NCBI RefSeq assembly: GCF_048771995.1
Contig: NC_133030.1
Coordinates: forward strand, 12,106,001-12,170,000
DNA from: Taeniopygia guttata
Lineage: Eukaryota > Chordata > Aves > Passeriformes > Estrildidae
Reading direction: 5' to 3'
DNA length: 64,000 nucleotides
The position numbers and the translations under genes were made by a program. The notes beneath the pieces were generated by a model that ran no database searches, had not been told where the DNA came from, and saw nothing but the letters and a program-made list of their open reading frames with translations. How positions within the stretch are numbered: the first letter of the stretch is position 1; each line of letters opens with the position of its first letter. Shown here in pieces: positions 1 through 13,136 of this stretch.

Positions 1-229
1 CACAGTTCCTGGAAGGGCATTTCCTCCTCTGAGCCCCCTGGCCCTCTCTGTCAGCAGAGAGCAGAGCCAGGGAGGCTTCTCCCAGGTGGAGTAGGAGCTC
101 AGCTCAGGGACATGGGGTCCTTGGTTCTGGTGTGTCCTCACTCTCTACAACCCCCTAGGTGGGGTTGGGCTCTTCTCCCAAGGAACAAGTGATGGGACTA
201 GAGGAAGCGGCCTCAGGTGGTGCCAGGAG

Positions 230-436
230 AGGTTTACTTTGGATGGTAGAGAAAATTTCCGCATGGAAAGGGTTGTTCAGCCCAGGCCAGTGGTGGAGTC
301 ACCAAAGAACATGTGGCTGTGGCACTTGGGGACATATTTCAATGGTGGCCCCGACAGTGCTGGGGAAGCAGTTGGAATCAGTGATCTTGGAGGGTTTTTC
401 CAACCTGAACAATTCTGTCATTCCATGGCTCCGTGA
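230..436 (+). repeat. CR1 LINE 3' fragment
   Basis: The stretch follows the CR1 3' end closely. It has the 'gtggtggagtcacc' segment (about 290-303), then 'gtggcacttggggacat', and ends with 'tttttccaacctgaacaattctgt', a diverged form of the CR1 terminal motif. It is a 5'-truncated copy in plus orientation. The mismatches indicate an old insertion. CR1 is the dominant retrotransposon of birds and other sauropsids. Confidence 0.85.
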
Positions 437-665
437 TTCATCCTTTGCTTGGGTTGTGGCCTGGTGCTGTTCTGTAGGTTCTGTGCCTCCAGCACTGCTC
501 TCCCAGGGTTTTGGGGCACAGATTGGAGAGGACTCCTCCTCTCCACCCCGTCCCAGCTGTGGAGAATCCGCCTGGCTGGCTTCCAGAGGAGGCAGCAGGG
601 CCGGCATGGCCGGTGCCGCTTGAGGAGCCGCTCCCCAGCTCAGGGCAGAGCTCGGGGGGCTGGGC

Positions 666-716
666 CGGGAGATGCCGGGATGCCATCCCGGGAGATGCCA
701 TCCTGGGAGATGCCAG
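666..716. repeat. short GC-rich tandem repeat
   Basis: The unit 'gggagatgcc' recurs three times within about 50 bases, with 'atcccg' or 'atcctg' linkers, forming an imperfect minisatellite seed inside the intron. Confidence 0.5.
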
Positions 717-2071
717 CCTGATACGGAGCAGGGAGGCAGCAGCCAGGGTGCCCAGCAGGGCGGCTCCTCAGGAACGAGGGGGGAAGAGGCTTTGGCGAAG
801 GCAGTCTGCAGGAGGAACTTGATGTGGTGTGTGGGACCTGGGGGAGCCAGAGAGGAGGAGGAAGAGGAGTGTGGTGGGTGGCTTGGCCATACTGTCCTCC
901 TTGCCAGGGATGTCCTGCAACCAAAAGTCTGCCCTCCTGCTCTCTCATCCCTGTGCCTGGATGGGGACAGCCTCAGCCTTGGCCTGTGAGACCAGGTCCC
1001 ACTGATGATTCCCACCCTCCCTGGGGCACGGAGCGGTGCCCGGTGCTGGGAGCACCCTGCCCACCTTGCCCTCTGTGCTGCCAGGTGTGTGCTGGAAGGG
1101 TGTGCCCGCTTCTCCTGCCCTCCTGGGGCAGTCCCCCCGGCACAGCTGCTACTCCTCACCCGGGGGTGCCCCCCTGCCCTCCTCAGGGCACTGAACTGGG
1201 ACAGAGCCCTGCACCAAGGGCTCGTTCCCAGCTGGAGCCTTGCCATGGCTCTCAGACCTGCTGTGACAAGGACGGGGCTGCCTCACCCGGTGATGGGACC
1301 CGGCTCCGTGGGTGGTGGTGGAGGAGGGGACAGGGCCAGCGCCTGCCCCTTCACCCCAACCTGTGGGGGATTACGGCGCTGGCACCATATGTCGCCCTGC
1401 CCGCCTAGCCCCACGCTGCTCCGGCCACCTAAATCCATCGGCACTTAGCCCGGTGGGGGGAAGAGAGGGACAGATGCTGCCCTAGATCTGTGGGATTAAA
1501 TCCCAGCAGCAAAGCAGATTAGGGAATTACGCTGGCGCCTGCAAGGGGGAAGCCCACTGTCCTGAGCAGGGGCAGGAGGGAGCAGGGTGATTCCCTCACT
1601 GTGCTCCCACAGGCTTGTTGGAGGAGCTGGGTGCTGGCTGGAGTCCCCATGTCATGCTAGAGCTGTCCCTGGGATGCGAGGAGCATGAGTGGCTCTGGAG
1701 GCACCAGAGCTGGTGCTGGTTTCATGTCCCCTCACAGAGTCCTCTCTACCCCTGAGCAGCTGGTGGGGCACAGGGAAGATGACATTGTGCTTTCTGGCAG
1801 GTCCCCTGGGTGCCCCCCGTGCCATTGGCCTGCTTTTCTCTGTTCCTAGCACCACTACTCTGTAGAACCCTCCAGTTGGGTCCCAAAGGGGAATTTTGCT
1901 CCCTGAAGGATGCCTGGAGCACATCCCACTGTGGCCCTCAGGTGCTCCCCAGGCTGGGGTCAGGCTGTTCTGTAGAAATGGCTGCAGTGTGGGCATGGGA
2001 TGTGCTGCAGGGAGGCGGCAGGAGTGACACAAGTGAGGGATCCGAGGGTCTCACAGCTGCTGTGCCCACAG

Positions 2072-5000
2072 GTGCCCGGGACTCAGTCTCTATGTGTCCC
2101 CCATCATCCCCGCCTACAATGCCGTCGTCTTCCTCTTTGTGCTGGCCAACTTCAGCATGGCCACCTTCATGGACCCGGGCATATTCCCACGAGGTGAGTC
2201 TGGCTCTGGCTGGGAAGAGCTGCCTCCTTGCACCCTTCCTCCGAAGTAAAGGGGATTTCTGTGTCCCAAAAGGCTGGTGAGGAGCCTTGCTCGCCCTGCC
2301 CGGTGGGATCAGGCAGTGACAAGCGCTACAGGGATGGCAGCTCTGGGTTCAGAATCCCATGTTGGGTCCCTGGGGCTCAGGCAGTGTCAGGATCCTGGAG
2401 CAGGGTCTGGGAGATCCCCCCCTGGCCTGTGTTTGGGGCTCCCTGGCTGTCCCTGTGCCAGGTGACAGGAAGGTGATGCCGGGAGCCTTCGGCTTGGGCA
2501 GGCAGGGGCTGGCCAGGCCCTGATGCTGTGCCGGGGTGTCCCCATCAGCTGAGGAAGACGAGGACAAAGAGGACGATTTCCGGGCCCCGCTGTACAAGAC
2601 GGTGGAGATCAAGGGCATCCAGGTGCGCATGAAGTGGTGCGCGACCTGCCGCTTCTACCGCCCGCCGCGCTGCTCCCACTGCAGCGTCTGCGACAACTGC
2701 GTGGAGGTGAGGAGCTGCCGGGGCCTCCGCCAGCCCCCCATGGGGCAGGGAGCCCCGGGAGCACCCCCTCACTGAGCCCCATCCCCGCAGGAGTTCGACC
2801 ACCACTGCCCCTGGGTCAACAACTGCATCGGGCGGCGCAACTACCGCTACTTCTTCCTCTTCCTGCTGTCGCTCACCATGCACATCATGGGCGTCTTCGG
2901 CTTTGGGCTGCTCTACGTCCTGTACCAGGTGGAGGAGCTCTCCGGCGTCCGCATGGCCGTCACGTATCCTCCTGAGCAGTGCCAGCGGGCAGGGGGCGCG
3001 GGGTCTGGGGGCAGCGCGGTGCCGAGCGGGGCTGTGGCTGCTCCTTAGCTGGCTGCGGCAGGATGGTGGTGATGTGCGTGGCTGGGCTCTTCTTCATTCC
3101 CGTCGCTGGCCTGACAGGCTTCCACGTGGTGCTCGTGGCCAGGGGCCGCACTACCAATGAACAGGTATGTCCAGGGGACTGTGAGGGAACTGCCAGCCTG
3201 GCCAGGCCACCTACAGATACATTTTGGGATTTCCCTGGAGAGGATGGGTGTGGACAGCTGGATTAAAACTGGGTAAGGCCCCTGAGCTGGGGAGGTAGAG
3301 CACAGGGTGACTGAGAGGCAGCTGCATCCATGGGGGTGCAGTCAGAGGATGGAGCCAGGTGGGCACTCTAGGGGCCCAGGAGGTGAAATTGAGGAGACCT
3401 GAGCCCCTCAAGGGTATGTGAGCACTGAAACAGGCACCAGGAAAAGGAGCAGGGTCTTGGAGTTCTCCATCCTGGTCCTGGGGGGTTGTCCTTAGGGAGC
3501 TGGCATGGCTGGCTGTGACACTCCTTTGTCCCACAGGTGACAGGCAAGTTCCGCGGGGGCGTCAACCCCTTCACCAATGGTTGCTGTAAGAACGTCAGCC
3601 GGGTCCTCTGCAGCTCCCCAGCGCCCAGGTGAGCCTGGCCTCTGCATCCCTGGAAAAACTGCTCCATCCCAGGCTTCAGGCCCTGCCTGACCTTCCTCTC
3701 CCCGCTCTCCAGGTACCTTGGGCGCCCCAAGGCTGAGCAGACTGTGCTGGTGAGACCCCCGTTCCTGCGGCCCGAGGTGTCGGACGGTCAGATCACTGTC
3801 AAGATCATGGACAATGGTATCCAGACAGAGCTGAAAAGGACGAAGGTGAGGAAGGTGGGGACCAGCGCTGCCTGCGCTGGGGCCCTCCACGGAGCCCAGG
3901 GGTGCAAGCCTGCATCCGTGAGTAGAGAACCGAGTGAGCCTGGTCACGTTCCCTGTCCCCCTCCATGTCGTCTTGTTCTGTGTCCCCGTGGCATGGAAAC
4001 TGTCCTACTCCCATGTGGCAGTGAACACATGAGGCCTTGCCCCCTCCATTGCCCTTACTGGTCCCATCCTTCCCCATCCTCTGCAGGTTCCCCCTCCTTG
4101 GCACTTCCAGCACCCACCCGGGGCACACACTGCCCCCTGTTCTGTCAGATGGCCCGGGAGGCAGCGGGAGCCCCCAGTGCCGCTGTCCATGCCCTGCCAG
4201 CCCAGGGGGGCTGAGGCCTTGGCCCCTCCTGACCCTGCCTGCGCTTTGTCTCTGCAGTCCAAGGGGAGCCTGGAGGTGACGGAGAGCCAGTCTGCTGACG
4301 CCGAGCCGCCACCCCCACCTAAGCCCGACCTCAGCCGCTACACGGGCCTGAGGACACACTTAACCCTGGCCACCACTGAGGGTAAGGAGGGCACCAGAGC
4401 CTTGACAGCCGCTGGGAGGGGAGCCCAGGGCTGCAGCAGGCAGACCAGGAGCCAGGGCCATAGGGCAGACCTGGAGCACGTCAGCATTCCTGGGCTGGTG
4501 TATGTGGCCCCTTGCACTTGGAGAAGCCTGCAGGGGATGCTCGCAGTCAGATCTGCTCTGCCGGAGGCCGAGCCAGCATGGCGCTGTCTGAAGCCACCAG
4601 GAGCTGTGCCTTGCAGCCACCGTGCTGCCAGGATGGAGGAGGCGAAGTGGTGGCGGGCCTGGCTCAGCGGCACAGAGCATCTATGTCTGGCTCCGTGTGG
4701 GCCTGGCCAGAGGTGGGATGTGATGGGCAGAGCCTGTGGCAGCTGCTTTCTGCAGCAGCTGGAGACCCCACGGCTCTCCCAGCCCTGGCTGGGGTCTGCT
4801 GCCCGGTGAGGCTTGTGGTGTGTGTGCTTCCCATTGAGCTCCCTGACACCCCCGTGCCGTGCATCCGCAGGGTGTCACCCAGCCGGGGCTGCCGCAGGGG
4901 CACAGAAGTGCCAGCCCCACACATGTGGCTGTGGGGAGAACCCTTCCTCCCAGTCTGTCTCTCCCACCCTGGTGCACCTCCCCTGCTGCCCGTCCCTGTC

Positions 5001-6706
5001 CCTGGTCTGTCAGCCCCAGGCTCGGAGTCGGTTCTGAGGCAGGGAAGGGGGGGCTCGGCGCGTTCCTCGCCCGCAGCCGCCCTTAGCGTGCCCCTCTCTC
5101 CCGGCGCAGACAGCGGCTTGCTAGGCAAGGACAGCCCCCCGACTCCCACCATGTACAAGTACCGGCCCGGTTACAGCAGCAGCAGCACCTCGGCGGCCCT
5201 GCCCCACTCCACCAGTGCCAAGGTAAGGCTGAGCCCAGCACAGGGGTCCAGCCCCGAGGGGATGCCACCCCATTCCTAGTGTGGGAAGGGTTTAGGGCAT
5301 GCATTGGGAGCTCCATGAGGAGGCCCCGTGGTCATTCTTTGCTGCCCCTCTGCCCCTCAGCTGAGCCGAGTGAACAGCCTAAAGGAGCCCAACTCCATCT
5401 GTGACAGTGGCCACAAGCCCAGCTACCGCTCAGAGCCAAGCCTGGAACCAGAGAGCTTCCGCTCACCCACCTTTGGCAAGAGCTTCCACTTTGACCCTCT
5501 CTCCAGCGGCTCCCGCTCCTCCAGCCTCAAGTCAGCCCAGGGCACGGGCTTTGAGACGGGCCACCTGCAGTCTATCCGCTCGGAGGGCACCACCTCCACC
5601 TCCTACAAGAGCCTGGTGAACCAGACGCGTAACGGCAGCCTCTCATACGACAGCCTGCTCACGCCCTCCGACAGCCCCGACTTCGAGTCGGTGCAGGCGG
5701 GCCCGGAGCCCGAGCCGCCGGTGGGCTACACCTCGCCCTTCCTGTCGGCCCGCATCGCCCAGCAGCGAGAGACCGACCTGCACGGCCGCTTCGCCAGCGC
5801 TGCCTCCCCCAAGCACGCGGTGCCACGGGAGCCCTCGCCCGTGCGCTATGACAATCTCTCCCGCCACATCGTGGCCTCCATCCAGGAACGGGAGAAGCTG
5901 CTGCAGCAGCCGCCGGCCCCGGGCCGGGAGGAGGACGCGGGGCTGGCGGACTCGGGCATCCAGTCGACGCCGGGCTCCAGCAACGCCCCCCGCACCAGCT
6001 CCTCCTCGGACGATTCGAAGCGCTCGCCCCTGGGCAAGAACCCGCTCACCCGCCCGGCCCTGCCCCGCTTCGGCAAGCCCGAGCCCCCGCCGGCGCTGCG
6101 GGTGCGCTCGCTGGGCTCCCCCGACCAGCCCGCCGCCCCCCACCTGGGCAAATCCGTGTCTTACAGCAGCCAAAAAACAGCCTCTCAGGCCGGCGGCCCC
6201 GACACCGAGGAGGTGGCCTTGCAGCCCTTACTGGCACCAAAGTGAGTACCGTGATGGCGCATGGGCGTCTGTGGCCTGTGGGGACACCCCCACATAGTGT
6301 CCCTCCAAGCCCCTGGGGCAGCAGAACACCCCTCCCTGGGGAGAGATGCTGGGAAGAGCAGCTGAAATCTTCCTGCTCCTCTGAGAGCTGGTGCCCCCCA
6401 CACCTCCTCAGTCGCCCCACGGGTCCCTCGGAATCCGGAGTGGGTGCTGGTGGTCCCTGGGGTGGGCAGGGCTGTGGCAATACTGGGTGCCAGTGACCTG
6501 TCCCCCCTTCTGACCCAGTGTCTGTGCTTCCTTCCCGCAGGGACGAGGTGCAGATGAGAACAGCCTACAGCAAGTCCAACGGGCAGCCCAAGAGCCTGGG
6601 CTCGGCCCCACCGGGCCCGGGGCCGGTGCCCCTCAGCAGCCCCACCCGCGGAGGTGTCAAGAAGGTCTCGGGTGTGGGGGGCACCACCTACGAGATCTCG
6701 GTATGA
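2072..6706 (+). CDS. ZDHHC5: Palmitoyltransferase ZDHHC5 (5' partial)
   Basis: Integral-membrane S-acyltransferase that moves palmitate onto protein cysteines at the plasma membrane and endosomes. Coding exons by GT-AG junctions: 2072-2193, 2549-2706, 2791-2963, 3062-3164, 3537-3628, 3713-3845, 4258-4381, 5110-5222, 5361-6241, 6541-6706; stop TGA 6704-6706. The second membrane segment ([19 protein letters not shown]) is in the first exon seen. The zinc-binding cysteine-rich domain follows, with the catalytic Asp-His-His-Cys at 2797-2808 and two more membrane segments. The long cytosolic tail is mostly in the 881-bp exon. The C-terminus TTYEISV is a PDZ-binding motif, as known for ZDHHC5 and ZDHHC8. 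About 34 N-terminal residues lie off the left edge. The tail and the MED19-TMX2 neighbourhood favour ZDHHC5 over its paralogue ZDHHC8. Confidence 0.96.
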
Positions 6707-7795
6707 GGGGCAGAGCCGCGCCCCCTCCCCTCCTCCCCGGCGGCCCCCAGGGACCCGCCGTGCCCGGACGCTTGTGGACTCCCGGGAGAGCCGGGCGGGT
6801 CCCCCCTGCTGCTCCCTCTGCCCCCCAGGCCACGGGGGCTGGCACACACCCGCGGGGGGGCTCGGGGAGGGCTCGGGGGTGGGGGGGAACCGCAGCCCCG
6901 GCACCGCCTTGGCTGCGCCAGCCACTTGTGGGCCTTGTGCAATCACCCGCTCGCCTGGCGTGGTAGGAACGGATTGTTTTTAAACCAGAATACTTTTTTT
7001 TATTATTATTGTTACGGATTCTATTTTTTTTCTCTTTCCGAGTTACCAGGTGTGTGTATATATAAATATCTATATATATAAATATAAATATTAAAAAAAA
7101 AAAAGAAGCAGAAATTATATATCTTACCCAGAGAGAGGAAGAAACTACCCTGCTCAGGGCCTGGGCCCCCCCACCTTGTCCCTGTCCCCAAAGGAGGGAC
7201 GTGGGGCTGCCTCCTGCACCCATGGAAGGAGCTGTGGTAGGTGCTGGGTGTCACTGTTCCCTCCCTGAAGGGGGCCATGGGGTGCCAGGTACCCATCCTC
7301 GGACACTCCCCTCCCTGATCCGTGGTGTCCACAGCCTCCAGCCCCCCTGGGGGGCCCAGGGTGGAGGCAGGGTGGGGGCAGCACCCCCACACCCCCATCC
7401 CGAGCTGGTGCAGAAGCCCCAGCGTCCCCCACCCGCAGTTTTTGCTCTTTGTTCTTTCCCCAGGGGCTGTGGTCGGGGTGGGGGGGTTGTTGGTTTTGTT
7501 GCCTTTTTTTGTTTCTGTTAATGATTCCGAGGAGGTTTCTCGCTGTCGCAGGGGTGTTTTTATTTCCGCTCGCTCGGGGAAGAGGCAGGTGCATCCCCAG
7601 AAAGCAATATTTTCTCTTCACATGCCAAAAAAACACAGCCAAGGAGCCCCGTGCTCCCTGTCCCCAAAGCCCTGCCGGCACTACCGGACTCTTTCTCTAC
7701 GGCAATAGCTCCCGTGGCCCCGCACAGCCACGCCAGGGTTTTTTATTATTATCAGCCATTTTAAAAACAAGGAATAAAAGGATATTTAATGAGCC
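6707..7795 (+). other. ZDHHC5: ZDHHC5 3'UTR
   Basis: Non-coding sequence after the TGA, reaching an AATAAA at 7773-7778. It contains an AT-rich stretch (about 7000-7110) with TATA-type repeats and A and T runs in otherwise GC-rich DNA. An ATTAAA near 7089 could serve as a proximal poly(A) signal. Confidence 0.7.
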
Positions 7796-8370
7796 ACCCC
7801 GGGGCCGTGCGTGTGCTTTGTTTGGTGTCCAGGGATGGAGCAGCCCCTCCAAGGCTCCTGATCCTCAGGGTTTCAGCCTTCCCCCCCATCCCGAGGGAGA
7901 GAGAGAAGGGGGTCTGGTAAGAGCTGAGCCTGGCCCAGTTCTGGGGAGGCTCAACTTGAGGCAAACTCTGCTCCCAGAGAAGGTAAGGATTTTCCAGGCA
8001 TGGGAAAAGAGGCTCCAGGGAAGGTGTCATGGGTGCTGGTGAGGTTTGGGATCCAAAGGAGGGCACCTGCATGTTCCAGGGACACCTTGGTTTGGGGCTC
8101 CACTGTGACAGCTGAGGGTCACAGCAGCCATGGCCACCAGCCCCTCCTCACAGCAGAAGTTCAAAGGTGTCTAAAAAAAGGCTTTGATGCTCCAGGTTCT
8201 TCAGGTACAAAAGCCCAAGGTCAGCACCCACAGAGTCCGTGCCCCTGGTCCTGGAGGGGCTGCAGGGGTGTCCTCTTAGCCGGGGGGGGCAGGGCAGCCC
8301 CAGTGTCCCTGGGGTCAGCCGGGGCTGTTCCCATGGGCCGGGGGATCCCCAGGGCGTCACCGGCGTGGTT
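7742..8370 (-). other. MED19: MED19 3'UTR (inferred)
   Basis: Sequence after the MED19 stop on the minus strand. No other gene is visible here. An AATAAA on the minus strand (TTTATT at 7742-7747 on the plus strand) could end the transcript; another copy lies at 7559-7564. Use of either would make the MED19 3' end overlap that of ZDHHC5. Confidence 0.45.
7773..7778 (+). terminator. ZDHHC5: ZDHHC5 poly(A) signal
   Basis: AATAAA at the end of the inferred 3'UTR. Cleavage would be expected roughly 10-25 bases downstream. Confidence 0.65.
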
Positions 8371-9642
8371 TCACCGTAAGCTGCTGCTGGCCTGGGAGCT
8401 GCCCACCCCCGGGTGCTCCGGGCTGTGCCGGTTCTGTGGAGGAAGGACAGACAGAAGCTGTGAGAGCTGCTGGGCAGCAGCCCCTTGGGGATGGCCACTC
8501 ACAGCGCCCCTCCGAGGTCCACGGGCTGGGCACTGCACCCTGGCCTTGCCACTCACCTTCTTTTTCTTCTTCTCTTTCTTCTTCCTCTTCCGCTCTGGAT
8601 CCTCCTCTTTTTTCTTCTTTTTCTTCTTGTGGTCGGAGTCTGAGGGGGTTTCTGGAGAAGCGGAAGTGCCGGATGAGCCGATGCTCTGCCGGTGCTGAAG
8701 GGGAGCAGGGAGGCGGCTGTGGCACCCTTACCTGGGGGAACGGGGTCCTGCGTGCGGCTCTGTTTGTGCTTGTGCTTGTTCTTCTTCTTAGGCGGCTGGA
8801 TGTGCATCAGCCGGCACTGCTCGGGCAGCTGTGGAGAAAAAAGACTGGTCAGACCACGCCGGGCCCCTCCCGCCCCTCCGGCTCCATACCCCGGGGCTCA
8901 CCGGGCCGGCGTGCAGGCGGAAGCCGGTCAGCATGGCACCCGTGAGCGGCGTGAAGGAGCTGCCGCAGATGGGCGGCTTCTCGATGAGCGAGCGCAGGCT
9001 GCTGCTGTCGTGGGAGCCGGGCAGGTCGATCATGCCGGGCAGGTCGGGGAGGAAGTTGCTGAGCTTCTCCTTCACCTTCTTCCCGCAGAACTTGTTGTAG
9101 GCGTGCTCCAGGTTATAGTGTGTGATCAGGTTGGTGCTGCCCGTCAGCTCCGTAGTGCCTGTGCGGCCGCAGGAGAGCTTGGGGAGGGGGAAACGCCCCG
9201 ACGGCAGCCCAGGTCCCTCTCCCCAGCCGAGCCGAGGCTCCGGGACACCCTGCAGCCCCCGAGCACCGGGACCCCCGGCCCCGGGGCTCCCCCGCCGCCC
9301 ACTTCCCCACCGGACCGCGCGTTGCGCTGCCCCGCCCCCGCAACCTCATTGGCTCCTGGCGCCGTCAGTTTCCCCCGCGGCCGCGGTTCGCCGCGCTGAT
9401 TGGCCGAGCGCGGTACCCGCCCAGCCCCGCGGCCCGCCCGCACCTGGCAGCTCTCGCAGCAGGTAGAAGGGGCCGCCGGCGGCCTTGCGGGCCGCGTCCT
9501 CGCCCGGCGGCGGCGCGGCGGCCGAGGCAGCGGGCGGCGGCGCGGTTCCGGCGCCCGGCGCCTTGGCGGGCCCGAATCCGAGCGCGGCGGCGGCGGCGGG
9601 CGGCGGCTCGGCCGCGCCGAACAGCGCCGAGAAGTTCTCCAT
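8371..9642 (-). CDS. MED19: Mediator complex subunit 19
   Basis: Head-module-associated subunit of Mediator, the coactivator that links transcription factors to RNA polymerase II in the nucleus. Coding exons on the minus strand: 9444-9642 (ATG 9642-9640), 8902-9158, 8732-8828, 8557-8651, 8371-8433 (TGA), giving 236 residues against about 244 in human. The protein opens MENFSALFGA, followed by an Ala/Pro-rich linker. The conserved core includes KVKEKLSNFLPDLPGMIDLPG, then the Lys/His-rich stretch KKKNKHKHKQSRTQDPVPP, a long Lys/Glu tract and the ending SSQASSSLR. All junctions keep frame. The gene is divergent from TMX2 across a 226-bp CpG-rich promoter. Confidence 0.96.
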
Positions 9643-9868
9643 GTTCCCGGCGTGCCCCGCGCCGGGCCGCCCCGCCCCGCCATTGGCCGAGCGCCGCCCC
9701 CACACCGCCCCTGCCCCCCGTTGCTAAGAGAGACTCATCCCAGCCTTCTGATTGGCCGCTCCCCTCTCTCCTCTCATTGGTCCGCGCGCGCGGGAGCGCC
9801 CGCCTCGCCGCTCGCCATTGGCCGGCGCGGGAGACCCCGCCCCCGGCAGTGAGCGGGGCGGAGGGAAG
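9643..9868. promoter_or_regulatory. MED19/TMX2 bidirectional promoter
   Basis: 226 bp separate the two start codons, inside a CpG island (about 9200-10060). Four inverted CCAAT boxes (ATTGG) lie at 9682-9686, 9751-9755, 9776-9780 and 9817-9821; two more in MED19 intron 1 are at 9348-9352 and 9399-9403. ATTGG is the NF-Y core, common in divergent housekeeping promoters. The TMX2 start is embedded in AAGATGGCGG, a YY1-like motif. No TATA box is evident. Transcription start sites are not resolved. Confidence 0.75.
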
Positions 9869-11813
<1,945 letters not shown>

Positions 11814-12045
11814 AAGCTGCCCTGTACTGTCGCCCATCACTATGTCACCATCAGCCTGGTGGCAGCGGCCCCGCGGGCCTGCGCAGCCCCGCCCGGAGCC
11901 GCTCTCCGTGCGGACTTGTCCCGGCTGAGCCCCGGGAAAGCAGCGGTGCCCCCCGGCCGCGTGCGGGCAGGGCGGTAGGAGGGGCCCCGCCTCGGTTAAC
12001 GCTCACTCTCATCCATCGCTGACAATAAACGGTCCATCCCGTGTC
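11814..12045 (+). other. TMX2: TMX2 3'UTR with poly(A) signal
   Basis: Short 3'UTR ending at AATAAA 12024-12029, just before a hexamer repeat. The downstream intergenic DNA becomes CpG-rich at once, marking the SELENOH promoter. Confidence 0.8.
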
Positions 12046-12082
12046 CGTGTCCGTGTCCGTGTCCGTGTCCGTGTCCGTGTCC
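12041..12082. repeat. (GTGTCC)7 microsatellite
   Basis: Seven perfect tandem copies of GTGTCC, starting 12 bases after the TMX2 AATAAA, so within the expected cleavage and downstream-element zone. A perfect array suggests length polymorphism. Confidence 0.95.
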
Positions 12083-12593
12083 CCGGCCCGGGACCGCGCA
12101 TGGGGGCGGGGCCGTGCGGAGCCGGCGCGCTCTGATTGGCCGGGGCGGCGCGGGCGGAACCGGAGCCCACCGGAGGCTCCGGTGCCCTCCTCGGTCCCGC
12201 CCGTTCCGGCCCCGCCCCCGGCGGCGCGCGCTCCCGCACGTGGCCAGCGGCAGGTAGGAGGCGGCGCGGCCGCTGCTGCCCCCGCGTCTGTCCGCTCCTT
12301 CCCCGGGCCCCGCCTCTCTGCCCTGCTCTCCCCAGCCTCACACCGCGGCGGGATCCCCGCGGAGCCGCCTCCCGCCCTCCGCAGCAGGATCCCGGCGGGG
12401 ACCTCATTTCCCCCGGTGGCGTATCGCCGGGGACTGGCCCTTCCGGGCCCTCTGCCACAGCAGTGTCCCCACAGGGACCCACTTTTCACTCCCCGGACAG
12501 CGGGGTACCTGAGCTCCCTTCTCACCCCGGAGAGGCGTTCCTGCAGCCCCCTTCCTGCTCCGGCCTAGGCTCCACCGCCTCGGCTCTCCCAGG
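12083..12593 (+). promoter_or_regulatory. SELENOH: SELENOH promoter/5'UTR CpG island
   Basis: CpG-dense stretch between the TMX2 3' end and the SELENOH ATG. It contains an inverted CCAAT box (ATTGG 12135-12139), GC boxes and a CACGTG E-box near 12237. No TATA box is seen. The exact start site cannot be placed. Confidence 0.55.
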
Positions 12594-13136
12594 ATGGCTC
12601 CCCGCGGGAGGAAGCGCGGAGCCCAGCAGCCGGCGGCGGCCGAGGCACCGGAGACGGTGGGAGCTCCGCAGAAGCGGGCGCGGGCCCAGGCCCAAGAGGA
12701 GGGCAGCCCCGGGGACATCGGCCCCCGCGTCGTCATCGAGCACTGGTGAGCGGCCGAGGCGCCGAGGGTGGCGTGAGGCCCTTGGGTGCCCCCGGGTCGC
12801 TGACCGCCGTGTCCCCGCAGCAAGAGCTGACGCGTGTTCGGGCGGAACGCGGCGGCGGTGAGCGCGGCCCTGCGCGGGGCCATGGCCCACCTCCCCGTGG
12901 ACATCAACCCCCGGCCGCCGCGCAGGAACAGCTTCGAGGTGTCCCTGGTGAAGGAGGACGGCAGCAGTAAGTGCTGGGCAGGGGGCGGGGGGCTCCCCGG
13001 CACCCCATATCCCATAATGTCCCTTACCTCTGCAGCCGTGGAGCTGTGGAGCGGTATCCGGAAGGGGCCCCCCCGCAAGCTGAAGTTTCCCCAGCCGGAG
13101 ACAGTAGTGGAAGCCCTGAAGAGCAGCTTGGCATAG
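12594..13136 (+). CDS. SELENOH: Selenoprotein H (Sec-containing)
   Basis: Small nuclear or nucleolar thioredoxin-fold selenoprotein implicated in redox control and genome maintenance. Exons: 12594-12745, 12821-12966, 13036-13136 (TAG 13134-13136), giving 132 residues against 122 in human. The N-terminus MAPRGRKRGA is basic and AT-hook-like. The redox motif is Cys-Lys-Ser-Sec at residues 51-54; its Cys codon is split by intron 1 and the Sec codon is TGA 12828-12830, followed in frame by RVFGRNAAAVSAALRG. The conserved end (VELWSGIRKGPPRKLKFPQP) confirms read-through. The avian linker before the motif is longer. A further intron splits the 3'UTR (donor after 13149, exon resumes at 13224). Treating TGA as stop would wrongly truncate the protein at residue 53. 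Confidence 0.96.
12828..12830 (+). other. SELENOH: Selenocysteine TGA codon
   Basis: In-frame TGA at residue 54 in the CxxU motif at the start of exon 2. Downstream codons continue the selenoprotein H sequence without interruption to TAG at 13134. Confidence 0.95.

Larger units (their letters stand above)
1..2071 (+). other. ZDHHC5: ZDHHC5 intron (upstream part)
   Basis: This stretch ends at a good acceptor (AG at 2070-2071) before the first ZDHHC5 exon in the window. I find no sequence encoding the missing N-terminal 30-odd residues (first membrane segment), so the start codon exon should lie before position 1. The interval holds a CR1 tail (230-436) and a small GC-rich tandem repeat near 666-716. 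A patch at 1480-1560 with GGATTA-type homeodomain-like sites is unassigned. Long open frames on both strands here are side effects of high GC and resemble no protein I know. Confidence 0.7.

Noticed and set aside
299-1246. 315-codon minus-strand open frame
   Set aside because: It crosses the CR1 fragment and GC-rich intron, has no recognisable domain, and shows biased Pro/Ser/Arg composition typical of GC-rich shadow frames.
2072-6706. Assignment of the palmitoyltransferase as ZDHHC8
   Set aside because: ZDHHC8 is a close paralogue, but the tail residues and the MED19-TMX2-SELENOH-BTBD18-CTNND1 neighbourhood fit ZDHHC5.
12746-12970. SELENOH split into two genes at the TGA
   Set aside because: The residues on both sides of 12828-12830 match one selenoprotein H with a CxxU motif, and the junctions keep frame.
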